This document shows positions 30,812 through 40,171 of a DNA stretch of 64,000 nucleotides, piece after piece. The translations under genes were made by a program, and so were the position numbers. The notes under the pieces are model-generated. The model saw only the letters and a list, made by a program, of their open reading frames with translations, was not told where the DNA came from and searched no databases. The stretch spans positions 992,001-1,056,000 of the forward strand of contig NZ_LR134508.1 in the NCBI RefSeq assembly GCF_900638335.1, given 5' to 3'. Numbering within the stretch: position 1 is the stretch's first letter; each line of letters opens with the position of its first letter. Origin of the DNA: Campylobacter lari (GTDB lineage: Bacteria > Campylobacterota > Campylobacteria > Campylobacterales > Campylobacteraceae).

Positions 30812-31306
30812 ATGGCTTATTTAAGTGATTTTGATATTAGTGGATATGGACTTAGTGCTCAACGCTTTAGAATGAATGTAATTAGCTCAAACATAGCTAA
30901 TGCAAATACTACTAGAACAGCAGAAGGTGGTCCATATAGAAGAAGAGAAGTGATTTTCAAAGCAACTGATTTTAATGAATTGCTAAATAAACAAATTGCT
31001 AAAGATAATAATTTTTTAGAATATGAAAATCCTTTAAATGATCCAGCTTCTCAAAAAGATGCAAAACCTGCTATAATGAGTGTAGTGGTTGATAAAGTTG
31101 TAAGAGATGATAAAGATTTTCGCATGAAATTTGATCCATCTCATCCAGATGCGAATGAGCAAGGCTATGTTGCTTTTCCAAATATAAACCCGGTAATTGA
31201 AATGGCTGATTTAATAGAAGCAACAAGAGCTTATCAAGCAAATGTAAGTGCTTTTACAAGCACCAAAACTATAGCACAAAGTGCGATAGATTTATTAAGA
31301 GGCTAA
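30812..31306 (+). CDS. flgC: Flagellar proximal rod protein FlgC
   Basis: A 164-residue rod protein. 'FRMNVISSNIANANTTRTAE' and the C-terminal 'EMADLIEATRAYQANVSAF' are typical of FlgC. It begins 10 bases after flgB with AGGAG upstream and is followed by fliE after 3 bases, the order seen in most flagellated bacteria. Confidence 0.96.
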   Translation: MAYLSDFDISGYGLSAQRFRMNVISSNIANANTTRTAEGGPYRRREVIFKATDFNELLNKQIAKDNNFLEYENPLNDPASQKDAKPAIMSVVVDKVVRDDKDFRMKFDPSHPDANEQGYVAFPNINPVIEMADLIEATRAYQANVSAFTSTKTIAQSAIDLLRG

Positions 31307-31309
31307 TAA

Positions 31310-31606
31310 ATGAACACTATCAATGGTATAAATCAATTTAATAATGCTAACAACAAAAACAATAATAACAACAATACAAGTATAGGCGATGAGTTTTCGA
31401 GCTTATTGAAAAATTCCATCAATAACCTTAATAAAACCCAGGAAACTGCTGAAGCTGCTATGGTAGACATCGCAACAGGCGAAGTAAAAGACTTGCATCA
31501 AGCAGCAATTGCAATTAGTAAAGCTGAATCAAATATGAAATTTATGCTTGAAGTTAGAAATAAGGCCATAAACGCATATAAAGAAATTTCAAGAACTCAA
31601 ATTTAA
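31310..31606 (+). CDS. fliE: Flagellar hook-basal body protein FliE
   Basis: A 98-residue protein joining the MS ring to the rod. The conserved C-terminal half, 'TGEVKDLHQAAIAISKAESN' and 'MLEVRNKAINAYKEISRTQI', is clear. Residues about 10-24 are an asparagine-rich run encoded by AAC/AAT triplets (31343-31378), a low-complexity linker whose length could vary by slippage without breaking the frame. Confidence 0.95.
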   Translation: MNTINGINQFNNANNKNNNNNNTSIGDEFSSLLKNSINNLNKTQETAEAAMVDIATGEVKDLHQAAIAISKAESNMKFMLEVRNKAINAYKEISRTQI

Positions 31607-31609
31607 TAT

Positions 31610-33394
31610 ATGCTTTCAAACACCATTAAAAATAGAGTTTCAAAAGTAGCTTTTGCTTTTTGTATGGCTCTGTTTTTTATGACCTTGTTTTTACTTTCTA
31701 CTTTTTTTCTAACCTCAAAACGCCATATACCAAACACTCAAAAAGAACAATACTTTTCTGCTCTTAGAGGCAACATTATAACAAGTGATAATTTCACTGT
31801 AACTTCAAGTAGACAAATTTATAGAGCTGAAATTGATCTAAGAAGCTTAAATCCTGATAAAAAAGATTTATTTTTAACTCTTTTTCAAATTTATAGTGGT
31901 GCTAGTGATAGCCAAATGCAAGATATAAAAAAAAGAATGTTTGCAAAGAAAAAAAGAAGCCATAATTTTATTTTACTCCAAGATATTAATTCAAAAGATG
32001 CAAGCTACTTAAAAGAATTAGCCAAAAAACTTTATACTCAAGGATTTTTTAAGTCTTTTACAAATAGTAATGGCAGGGTTGAAACAAGAGGACTTGACAT
32101 CATAGAACATAAAGAAGATCGTGTGTATATGCCAAAAGACTCGCTCACTCCAATTATAGGTTATACAAGAACTTATATGGATGAGCAAAGTGGAATTTTC
32201 AAGAATATAGGTATAAAAGGTTTAGAAAGATACTACAATGATTGTTTAAATCCTTTACAAAACGCTAAAATTCAAGGCTTAAGGGATATAGGTGGTAATA
32301 TTATATTAAATTCACGCTCTTATGAAAAGCGCAAAATAGATGGTTGCAATTTATACTTAAATATTTCACTAAAACTTCAAAAAGGTTTAGAAAAAGCTAT
32401 TGATAAAAGAAATGAAGATCTAAAAGCTAATGAAATTATAGTTGCTATCATGGAAAGCAAAAGTGGAAAAATTTTAGCCCTTGCTAGTTCAAGAAGATAC
32501 GATCCACAAAATCGCGGAAAAGATCTTTCTGTGCTTAATGCAAGTGCGATAGAATATGGCTATGAAGCAGGTTCTGTTATAAAGCCTTTTATATTTACCA
32601 CTGCTTTAATGCTTGACAAAATCAAAGTTAATGAAGTCATCAACACCCAAGGTGGCCAATATAAGCTTGGTCGTTTTACTATACGCGATGATCATAAAAA
32701 AGATAAAATGACCATGGAAGAAGTTATTACCTACTCTTCAAATGTTGGTATGATTAAAATTGCCCAAAGATTAAGCAATATTGAAATCATCTCAGGACTT
32801 AGAATTTTTCGTTTTGGAGAAAAAAGTGGCATTGATCTTCCTTATGAACAAAAAGGAGAAATACCAAATCCAAAAAAATTAAGAGAAGTAGAAAAATCAG
32901 TATTAAGCTATGGTTACGGTTTAAAAACAACTTTTATGCAACTTCTAGCTGCTTATAATGTATTTAACAATGATGGAATTTATATCACACCACAAATTGC
33001 AAATAAAATTTATCAAGATGGACGTTTAATAAAACTTGATGATGAAATTAAAAAAGAAAAGATACTTTCAAGCAAAGCTGCCAAAGAAATGCAACAAATT
33101 TTAATCAATGTTATAGAAAAAGGAACAGGCAAAAAAGCACAAACTAAAGGTATTGTCATAGGCGGTAAAACAGGTACAGCTAGAATTGCTGAAAGAAAAG
33201 GCTATACTTCAAATCGCTATAATGCTTCATTTTTTGGCTTTGCAAATGATGGGAAAAATAATTACACCATAGGAGTTTTAGTAAGAAATCCCACTAAAGC
33301 TTATAGCTATTATGCTGCACAAAGTGCTTTACCTATGTTTAAAGATACAGTAAATCTTATGATAAAAGAAAGTTATTTAAAACCGGATCAATAG
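31610..33394 (+). CDS. pbpB: Class B penicillin-binding protein (FtsI/PBP2-like transpeptidase)
   Basis: A 594-residue protein with one N-terminal membrane helix (about 12-35), a dimerisation domain and a transpeptidase domain. Active-site motifs are S322-V-I-K325 ('AGSVIKPF'), 'YSSNVG' (SxN) and K520-T-G ('GGKTGTARIAE'). No transglycosylase domain. It crosslinks septal peptidoglycan if it is the FtsI orthologue, as I infer from overall pattern. It starts 3 bases after fliE, so it may be co-transcribed with flagellar genes. Confidence 0.93.
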   Translation: MLSNTIKNRVSKVAFAFCMALFFMTLFLLSTFFLTSKRHIPNTQKEQYFSALRGNIITSDNFTVTSSRQIYRAEIDLRSLNPDKKDLFLTLFQIYSGASDSQMQDIKKRMFAKKKRSHNFILLQDINSKDASYLKELAKKLYTQGFFKSFTNSNGRVETRGLDIIEHKEDRVYMPKDSLTPIIGYTRTYMDEQSGIFKNIGIKGLERYYNDCLNPLQNAKIQGLRDIGGNIILNSRSYEKRKIDGCNLYLNISLKLQKGLEKAIDKRNEDLKANEIIVAIMESKSGKILALASSRRYDPQNRGKDLSVLNASAIEYGYEAGSVIKPFIFTTALMLDKIKVNEVINTQGGQYKLGRFTIRDDHKKDKMTMEEVITYSSNVGMIKIAQRLSNIEIISGLRIFRFGEKSGIDLPYEQKGEIPNPKKLREVEKSVLSYGYGLKTTFMQLLAAYNVFNNDGIYITPQIANKIYQDGRLIKLDDEIKKEKILSSKAAKEMQQILINVIEKGTGKKAQTKGIVIGGKTGTARIAERKGYTSNRYNASFFGFANDGKNNYTIGVLVRNPTKAYSYYAAQSALPMFKDTVNLMIKESYLKPDQ

Positions 33395-33404
33395 GGATTA
33401 ATTA

Positions 33405-34148
33405 ATGGAAATTAACTATTATAATAATCTTTGTAGTGAAATGTATGATATTTTACATAATAAAGCACCTCAAGATGAATTAGATTTTTATTTATCATAT
33501 GCCAGAAAAGAATATAAAATTTTAGAACCTTTATGTGGAAATGGAAGATTTATGATTCCTTTTTTAATTCAAGGTTTTGATATCATAGGAATAGATTCTT
33601 CTGAGGAAATGTTAAAAAAACTAAAACAAAAATATCCTCTTGCACAAACATTTTGCGCTGATCTTTTAAAGTATAATTTTAAAGAAAAATATGATTATAT
33701 ATTTATCCCATCAGGATCAATTTCTCTGTTTACTAATATCATAGAATGCAAGATTGTTTTAAAAAACATAAAAAACGCATTAAAGAAAGATGGAGTATTT
33801 GTATTTGCGGTAGACAACATAAACGCAAAAAGCTATAATGACGATAACTATAAAATAACATCATCGGTATCAACTCATAACGGCTTCAATCTTGTGTTGA
33901 AAAATAAAAGTTACTTTGATGAAAAAACACAAACTCAATTTTATCCTAGCATATATGAACTATACGATGAAGATAAATTAATAAAAAGTGAATATATGGA
34001 TTTTCAAATACATTTATATAGACAAGGAGAAATGGAAGATTATTTAAAAGAAGTTGGTTTTACAAAAATAAATTCTTATTTTTCTTTTTCAAAAACTCTT
34101 ACAAACAACAACCAATCTGATTTCTTTTTATACGAATGTAGCCATTAA
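33405..34148 (+). CDS. Class I SAM-dependent methyltransferase, substrate unknown
   Basis: A 247-residue protein. Motif I is 'ILEPLCGNGRFMIPFLIQGF' (glycine-rich SAM loop), motif post-I 'IIGIDSSEEMLKKLKQKYP', and a later 'YDYIFIPSGSISLF' strand. The C-terminal half has an extra strand domain like methyltransferases acting on small molecules. It begins 10 bases after pbpB with AGGGA upstream and converges on hemH, sharing 4 bases of stop codons. I do not know it from this place in C. jejuni, so it may be an accessory insertion. Confidence 0.8.
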   Translation: MEINYYNNLCSEMYDILHNKAPQDELDFYLSYARKEYKILEPLCGNGRFMIPFLIQGFDIIGIDSSEEMLKKLKQKYPLAQTFCADLLKYNFKEKYDYIFIPSGSISLFTNIIECKIVLKNIKNALKKDGVFVFAVDNINAKSYNDDNYKITSSVSTHNGFNLVLKNKSYFDEKTQTQFYPSIYELYDEDKLIKSEYMDFQIHLYRQGEMEDYLKEVGFTKINSYFSFSKTLTNNNQSDFFLYECSH

Positions 34149-35050
34149 ATATCTGTTTTATTTAAAATAAACTCTATAAACTCATCACTATCATTAGGGC
34201 AAGCAATAAGCTCATAATCACTTTTTGCTAAGTGTCTATACTCTATTCCAAGCTCAAAAATCGTTTCAGAACAATCTATACAAAAAGATATTGGATAAAT
34301 CAAAGCTTTTTGATCTAAATTTTCTAAAATATCACTTGTATTCGGTTCAAGCCATTTTACTGGACCTAGTTTTGATTGATAGGATAAAATGATTTGATCA
34401 AATTCATTTTTAAGTTTTTCTTTTAAAATACTCACATGCTCTTGTACATGTTTTTCATACAAATCACCTTTTTTAATCACTGAAAGTGGTAAAGAATGAG
34501 CAGAAAAAATCAAAGTTTTATAATTATACTTTTTCTTTTGTTCTAAAATATGCTTTATAATCATTTCATTGTAAAGTTCATCTTTATAAAAAACATCAAC
34601 AACTTTTACATTAGCTTGATTTAGGAAATTTTTTAGCTCATTTTCCACTACTTCTAAAGAACTAATTACAGTGGTTTTAGAATGATGGGGGTATAAAGGA
34701 AATAAAATGATTTCATCATTTTTTTGAAAATCATATTTTGAAAAAACCTCATTTGCAAAGGGTGGCACGTATAAGCTGATAAAATCAAAGTTATATTCTC
34801 TAGTTTTAGAATTTAATTTATCACATAAACTTTGCGTAATTTCAGTCAACGGGGACTTCCCGCCCATTTTTTCATAGTTTTGCTTCATAGCTTTTAGTCT
34901 TGATTTTCTTATCATAAAGGCTACAAATTTTCTTAAAAAAACATTTTTTATCCCTAAAATATAAGGATCGTTAAACATATTTTTTAAAAAAACTTCACAC
35001 TCTTCAAGTTTATTAACCCCACCCATATTTAGAAAAAAGACATATTTCAC
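34145..35050 (-). CDS. hemH: Ferrochelatase HemH
   Basis: A roughly 300-residue enzyme inserting iron into protoporphyrin IX. Landmarks are 'FFLNMGG' at the start, 'FNDPYILGIKN', 'GGKSPLTEITQSLCDKL', the catalytic 'IFSAHSLP' histidine block and 'YPISFCIDCSETIFELGIEY' with the conserved glutamate. I choose the GTG at 35050 because AGAAGG lies 9 bases upstream and because the resulting N-terminus matches Campylobacter HemH; a TTG at 35056 is only 3 bases from that site. Confidence 0.95.
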   Translation of the reverse strand: MKYVFFLNMGGVNKLEECEVFLKNMFNDPYILGIKNVFLRKFVAFMIRKSRLKAMKQNYEKMGGKSPLTEITQSLCDKLNSKTREYNFDFISLYVPPFANEVFSKYDFQKNDEIILFPLYPHHSKTTVISSLEVVENELKNFLNQANVKVVDVFYKDELYNEMIIKHILEQKKKYNYKTLIFSAHSLPLSVIKKGDLYEKHVQEHVSILKEKLKNEFDQIILSYQSKLGPVKWLEPNTSDILENLDQKALIYPISFCIDCSETIFELGIEYRHLAKSDYELIACPNDSDEFIEFILNKTDI

Positions 35051-35052
35051 TA

Positions 35053-35910
35053 TCAAACACCTTCTAAAATTTCTTGCACTCTCAAAGCATCTTCAATACT
35101 AGCTAAATTCTTACAAGCTCCATTTTGTAAAAACTCAAAAAAAGCTTCATGTTCAGCATATAAAGGAGAATTGTCATATAAATTTGGAAATTTTTGCATA
35201 TTGATAAAAAGTTCAAAATTTTTAAGATCAAGTTCATAGGTATGTTTTTTACCTAAAAGCGTAATCTTTCTTATAATGCATTGTCCATTCCAGCTATCAT
35301 GGATACTTGCTAAGATATTTTCTAATTTCAAGCTTATCATTACCTCATCTTCAAATTTATCATGATGAAAGCTTTTATAAATATTTGCTTTTAAAATTTG
35401 TTCTTGACTTAAAAATCTAACTAAGTCAATATCATGCACACCAAGATCGCTTAAAACACCTACATCATTTATTCTTTGTGGGTAAGGTGAAATTCTTTGT
35501 ATATTAATACTTATAATCTCATCTTCTAAAAGTTTTTCTTTTAAAGTTAAAATAGCAGGATTAAATCTCTCACAAAAGCCCACTCCTACTCTGACTTTAT
35601 TTTCTCTAGCTTTTTGCTCTAAAATTAAAATTTCTTCAACATTTAACGCCAAAGGCTTTTCTATCAAAACATTTTTTATTTTAGGAAAAACCTTTAAAGC
35701 TATGTCTAAATGCGTATTTGTAGGCGTGGCAATGATAATACCATCAAGATTTTGCTTTAAAAAATCATCAAAATTTTTATGCAAAAAGTGTTTAAATTCA
35801 TCTTTACAAAAAGGATCATAAAGATGAATTTCTTTTACTTTCAAATTACGCTCAAGTTCTCTTAAATGGTTTTTACCCATTTTACCAAGGCCTATAAGCC
35901 CTATTTTCAT
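35053..35910 (-). CDS. Gfo/Idh/MocA-family NAD(P)-dependent oxidoreductase
   Basis: A 285-residue protein. The dinucleotide-binding 'IGLIGLGKMGKNHLRELE' starts at residue 3, and 'VLIEKPLALNVEE' is the EKP motif typical of sugar dehydrogenases of this family. Later 'DLGVHDIDLVRFL' holds the catalytic histidine. It lies between hemH and a DegT aminotransferase gene with a 4-base overlap to the latter; such pairs often make amino- or keto-sugars. The actual substrate is not known (Cj0504c position in C. jejuni). Confidence 0.9.
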   Translation of the reverse strand: MKIGLIGLGKMGKNHLRELERNLKVKEIHLYDPFCKDEFKHFLHKNFDDFLKQNLDGIIIATPTNTHLDIALKVFPKIKNVLIEKPLALNVEEILILEQKARENKVRVGVGFCERFNPAILTLKEKLLEDEIISINIQRISPYPQRINDVGVLSDLGVHDIDLVRFLSQEQILKANIYKSFHHDKFEDEVMISLKLENILASIHDSWNGQCIIRKITLLGKKHTYELDLKNFELFINMQKFPNLYDNSPLYAEHEAFFEFLQNGACKNLASIEDALRVQEILEGV

Positions 35911-36989
35911 TTAAAAGCCTCAATCACTCTAACTTGATGCTCTTCTTTTAAAAACGCACTCATAGGTAAGGATAAAATTTCATTGCTTAAAAGTTCTGTA
36001 TTTGACAAATCACCATTTTTATAAGCAAGATAATCAAAAGCCTCTTGTAAATGAAGCCCTAAAGGATAATGCACAGCAGTAGGTATGCCTTGCTCTTGTA
36101 ATTTTTGCATGAAAATTTCTCTATTCTCTACACGCACGCTATATTGAGCCCAAGCACTCATAAAACCATCTTTTCTTGGTGGTAAAATGCAATTTTTTAA
36201 ATTTTCATCATATACTTTTGCTATTGCTTCTCTTCTTTTAATCTCTTCATCTAAGTATTTTAATTTCACATTTAAAATAGCTGCTTGGATGGTATCAAGC
36301 CTTCCATTAATACCGATGTATTTATGCTTATATCTTTGCACTTGTCCATGGTTTAAATAAATTTTTATTTTTTGCGCTAATTCATCATCTTGAGTAAAAA
36401 TCGCTCCACCATCTCCATAAGCACCTAAAGGCTTAGACGGAAAAAAACTTGTGCAAGATATATCAGCTATAGCACATGATTTTATGCCTTTTTGACTAGC
36501 TCCAAAACTTTGTGCACTATCTTCTATCAAAGCAATATTTTGACTTTTACAAAGCTCTTTTAGAGCAAACATATCAGGCATAAGCCCAAAAATACTCACA
36601 GCAATTACAGCTTTAGTTTTAGGCGTAATAACACTTTGAACTTTTTCTAAACTAAGATTATAATCTTTAAAATCAATATCTACAAAAACAGGTTTAGCAC
36701 CAATTAGAGCAACCATTTCAGCCGTAGCTATAAAGGTAAAACTTGGCACTATTACCTCATCATCCCTACCCACACCCAAAGCCATCAAGGCTAAAAATAA
36801 CGCACTTGTGCCACTTGAACAACCTATTGCGTGTTTAATACCTACATATTTAGATAAATTGTTTTCAAATTCTTCTAATTTTGCACCACCTATAAAAGAA
36901 GTGCTTTGTAAAACTTCACTAATAGCCTCATCAATTTCATTTTTATAAGCATTATATTGAGCATTTAAGTCTATAAAAGGAATTTTCAT
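35907..36989 (-). CDS. DegT/DnrJ/EryC1/StrS-family PLP aminotransferase
   Basis: A 360-residue sugar aminotransferase type. 'GCSSGTSALFLALMALGVG' binds the cofactor phosphate, 'EDSAQSFGA' holds Asp157, and Lys186 in 'TSFFPSKPLGAYGDGGAI' is the Schiff-base lysine. Members transfer an amino group to nucleotide-linked keto-sugars. With the adjoining Gfo/Idh oxidoreductase it could form a two-step amino-sugar route, an inference from context. It diverges from alaS across a 102-base promoter region. Confidence 0.92.
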   Translation of the reverse strand: MKIPFIDLNAQYNAYKNEIDEAISEVLQSTSFIGGAKLEEFENNLSKYVGIKHAIGCSSGTSALFLALMALGVGRDDEVIVPSFTFIATAEMVALIGAKPVFVDIDFKDYNLSLEKVQSVITPKTKAVIAVSIFGLMPDMFALKELCKSQNIALIEDSAQSFGASQKGIKSCAIADISCTSFFPSKPLGAYGDGGAIFTQDDELAQKIKIYLNHGQVQRYKHKYIGINGRLDTIQAAILNVKLKYLDEEIKRREAIAKVYDENLKNCILPPRKDGFMSAWAQYSVRVENREIFMQKLQEQGIPTAVHYPLGLHLQEAFDYLAYKNGDLSNTELLSNEILSLPMSAFLKEEHQVRVIEAFK

Positions 36990-37056
36990 TGTATTACCTT
37001 AGTTAATTTAAAATCATGATTATAAGATAGTTTTACTTAATTTAAAGTATTTTTGG

Positions 37057-37062
37057 TATTAT
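37057..37062 (+). promoter_or_regulatory. -10 box of alaS
   Basis: TTTAAAGTATTTTTGGTATTATTTTAAG contains TATTAT 29 bases before the ATG, with the T-rich upstream segment and GG before the -10 that are common in Campylobacter sigma-70 promoters. It would drive alaS-maf-pbpA. Confidence 0.65.
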
Positions 37063-37091
37063 TTTAAGCAAAAAACTAGCTAGGAAAATCT

Positions 37092-39629
37092 ATGGATATA
37101 AGAAAAGAATATTTAGAATTTTTTAAGTCAAAAGGACATGAAATCACTCCTTCAAGCCCTTTAGTTCCTGATGATGCAACTTTACTTTTTACTAATGCAG
37201 GTATGGTGCCTTTTAAAAGTATATTTACCGGAGAAGTACCACGCCCTAATCCTCCGCGTAAAACAAGTTGTCAAACTTGTATAAGAGCTGGTGGAAAACA
37301 TAATGACTTAGACAATGTAGGCTACACAGCAAGACATCATACTTTCTTTGAAATGCTTGGAAATTTTAGTTTTGGAGATTATTTTAAAGAACAAGCCATT
37401 GCTTATGCTTGGGAATTTGTAACTGAGGTTTTAAAACTACCTAAAGAAAGACTATATGTAACTGTGCATGAAAGTGATAATGAGGCCTATGAGCTTTGGC
37501 AAAAACACATAGAAAAAGAAAGAATTTATAAATTTGGTGATAAAGATAATTTCTGGCAAATGGGTGATACTGGACCATGCGGGCCTTGTAGTGAAATTTT
37601 TTATGATCAAGGTGCTGAGCATTTTAATTCTAGCGAAGATTATATGGGCGGAGATGGAGATAGATTCTTAGAAATTTGGAACCTCGTTTTCATGCAGTAT
37701 GAAAGAAGCGCTGATGGCACGCTTACTCCATTGCCAAAACCAAGTATTGATACAGGCATGGGACTTGAAAGGGTTAGCGCTATAAAAGAAGGAAAATTTA
37801 GTAATTTTGATAGTTCTTTATTTATGCCTATTATTGAGAGTATTGCTAAACTTTGTGGCAAAACTTATGCCTATGAAAGCGGGGCTAGTTATAGAGTGAT
37901 CGCTGATCATATTAGATCAAGCGTATTTTTACTTGCCCAAGGAGTTGGCTTTGATAAAGAAGGCAGAGGCTATGTTTTAAGAAGAATTATGCGCCGTGCC
38001 TTAAGACATGGATATTTACTAGGTCTTAAAAGAGCTTTTATGTATGAGCTTGTAGATGTAGTGTGTGAGTTAATGGGTGGGCATTATACCTACTTAAATG
38101 AAAAAAAAGAATTTATCAAAGAACAAATCAAACTAGAAGAAGAAAGATTTTTAAGTACCATTGAAAATGGTATAGAAATTTTTAATGAAGAACTTAAAAA
38201 AACTAAAGATATTTTTAGTGGTGAAGTAGCTTTTAAACTTTATGATACTTATGGTTTTCCGCTTGATTTAACCCAAGATATGCTAAGAGAAAAAAATCTT
38301 AGTGTAGATGAGGCTAAATTTAATGAGCTTATGCAAGAACAAAAAGATAGAGCCAAAGCTTCTTGGAAAGGAAGCGGGGATAAAGCAGTTAGTGGGGACT
38401 TTAAAGTTTTATTAGAAAAATTTGGCAAAAATACTTTTAGTGGTTATGAAAATTATGAAGAAAAAACTAAAATCATGGCTATTTTAGATGAAAATTTTAA
38501 AATCGTAACCAAAGCAAAAGCAGGAGATATAGCATGGCTAATGCTTGAAAAAACTCCATTTTATGCAACAAGTGGAGGACAAAGCGCTGATATAGGTTTT
38601 ATCAATGAGAATGAGGTTTTAGATACGCAAAAATTCTTTGATGTTAATCTTAGTCAAGTGAAATTAAAACAAGATCTTAAAACAAACGATGAAGTATTGG
38701 CTTGCATAGATACTAAAAAAAGAGAACAAATCGCAAGACATCATAGTGCGACACATTTATTACACCATGCTTTAAGAGAAATTCTTGGCTCACACATTAG
38801 CCAAGCAGGTTCTTTGGTAGAACATAATAAATTAAGATTTGATTTTACTCATCCAAAAGCCCTAAATAAAGAAGAATTAAAGCAAATAGAAGCTTTGGTA
38901 AATACTTACATCATGCAAGCAAATGAAGCTAAAATTGAAATTTTAGCTTTAGATGAAGCTAAAAAAAGTGGTGCTATAGCTTTATTTAGTGAAAAATATC
39001 AAGAAAAAGTAAGAGTTTTAACCCTAGGAGCTAGCAAAGAACTTTGTGGTGGTACCCATGTGAAAAATAGCTCTGAAATAGGAAGTTTTTACATCATCAA
39101 AGAAAGTGGTGTTAGTGCTGGGGTTAGAAGGATAGAAGCAGTAGTAAGCAAAGCCGCACTTGATTATGTTAATGAAAATTTAAAAGAACTAAACCAAACC
39201 AAAGAAGAGTTAAAAACTCATGATATTTTAAGCTATGTGGCAAAATTAAAAAATGAAATAGCTAGTTTAAAAAATGAATTAAAAAATTCAAACAAAGCAG
39301 AATTAAACCCTAAAGAACTAAACGGCATTCAATATTGTGTGCAAAAAATAGATAATGGCGATATAAAAACTATGATAGATGAGTTTAAAAACAAATTTAA
39401 CAAAGCTGTAATTTTACTTTTACAAGAAAAAGAAGGCAAAATCATCATCGCAGCAGGCGTTAAAGACGCTTCATTGAAAGCTGGTGCTTTGGTAAAAGAA
39501 ATTGCACAAATGCTTGATGGAAATGGTGGTGGTAGGGATGATTTTGCAACAGCTGGTGGTAAAGATACAAGCAAAATAGAACAAGCACTCGATCATGCTA
39601 GAAAAATCATAGAAGAAAGTCTTGCTTAA
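37092..39629 (+). CDS. alaS: Alanyl-tRNA synthetase
   Basis: An 845-residue class II synthetase. N-terminal '[20 protein letters not shown]' and '[20 protein letters not shown]' form the aminoacylation core; the editing domain has '[15 protein letters not shown]' and '[15 protein letters not shown]' with zinc ligands; the C-terminal DHHA1 domain ends in '[14 protein letters not shown]'. Its stop codon overlaps the maf start (TAATG). Confidence 0.98.
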   Translation: MDIRKEYLEFFKSKGHEITPSSPLVPDDATLLFTNAGMVPFKSIFTGEVPRPNPPRKTSCQTCIRAGGKHNDLDNVGYTARHHTFFEMLGNFSFGDYFKEQAIAYAWEFVTEVLKLPKERLYVTVHESDNEAYELWQKHIEKERIYKFGDKDNFWQMGDTGPCGPCSEIFYDQGAEHFNSSEDYMGGDGDRFLEIWNLVFMQYERSADGTLTPLPKPSIDTGMGLERVSAIKEGKFSNFDSSLFMPIIESIAKLCGKTYAYESGASYRVIADHIRSSVFLLAQGVGFDKEGRGYVLRRIMRRALRHGYLLGLKRAFMYELVDVVCELMGGHYTYLNEKKEFIKEQIKLEEERFLSTIENGIEIFNEELKKTKDIFSGEVAFKLYDTYGFPLDLTQDMLREKNLSVDEAKFNELMQEQKDRAKASWKGSGDKAVSGDFKVLLEKFGKNTFSGYENYEEKTKIMAILDENFKIVTKAKAGDIAWLMLEKTPFYATSGGQSADIGFINENEVLDTQKFFDVNLSQVKLKQDLKTNDEVLACIDTKKREQIARHHSATHLLHHALREILGSHISQAGSLVEHNKLRFDFTHPKALNKEELKQIEALVNTYIMQANEAKIEILALDEAKKSGAIALFSEKYQEKVRVLTLGASKELCGGTHVKNSSEIGSFYIIKESGVSAGVRRIEAVVSKAALDYVNENLKELNQTKEELKTHDILSYVAKLKNEIASLKNELKNSNKAELNPKELNGIQYCVQKIDNGDIKTMIDEFKNKFNKAVILLLQEKEGKIIIAAGVKDASLKAGALVKEIAQMLDGNGGGRDDFATAGGKDTSKIEQALDHARKIIEESLA

Positions 39630-40171
39630 TGCTTTATCTAGCTTCAAGTTCGCCTTCACGCGTTGTTTTATTAAAAGAAGCAAATATCACTTTTGAGCAA
39701 ATTATTATAGATTATGATGAGAGTTTGGTAAAAAAAGATAATCCGGGCTCTTATGTGCAAAAAATTGTTTTAGAAAAAGAAAGGCAGTTTTTTACAAAAT
39801 ATCCTGATTTAAAAAATGTTTTATTTGCTGATAGCATAGTTTGTGCTCAAAATATCATTCTTACTAAAGCTAAAAGCGATAATGAGGCTTTTAATATGCT
39901 CAATTTGCAAAGTGGCAAAAGCATTAGCGTTTTAAGTGCTATGATTTTAGTTTTAGAAGATAAAAAGATTTTTAATCTTAGTAAGTGTGATTTGATTTTA
40001 GATAAATTTGATTTAAAAGATATGCAAGAATATATTGACTCGAAATTATATGAAGGAAAAGCCGGAGCTGTGATGTGCGAGGGATTTCATAAAAAATACA
40101 TTAAAAAAATCATAGGCCATCAAAGTACAGCACTAGGGCTTAATATAGAACTTTTGAGAGCATTTTTATGA
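39629..40171 (+). CDS. maf: Maf-like nucleotide pyrophosphatase
   Basis: A 180-residue Maf/Ham1-fold enzyme. N-terminal 'LYLASSSPSRVVLLKEANI' is the family motif, followed by 'LFADSIVCAQ' where many homologues have ADTVV, and 'YEGKAGAVMCEG' with the conserved K-A-G pattern. It hydrolyses non-canonical nucleotides or acts in septum regulation (family). It shares one base with alaS and overlaps pbpA by 4 bases. Confidence 0.9.
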   Translation: MLYLASSSPSRVVLLKEANITFEQIIIDYDESLVKKDNPGSYVQKIVLEKERQFFTKYPDLKNVLFADSIVCAQNIILTKAKSDNEAFNMLNLQSGKSISVLSAMILVLEDKKIFNLSKCDLILDKFDLKDMQEYIDSKLYEGKAGAVMCEGFHKKYIKKIIGHQSTALGLNIELLRAFL

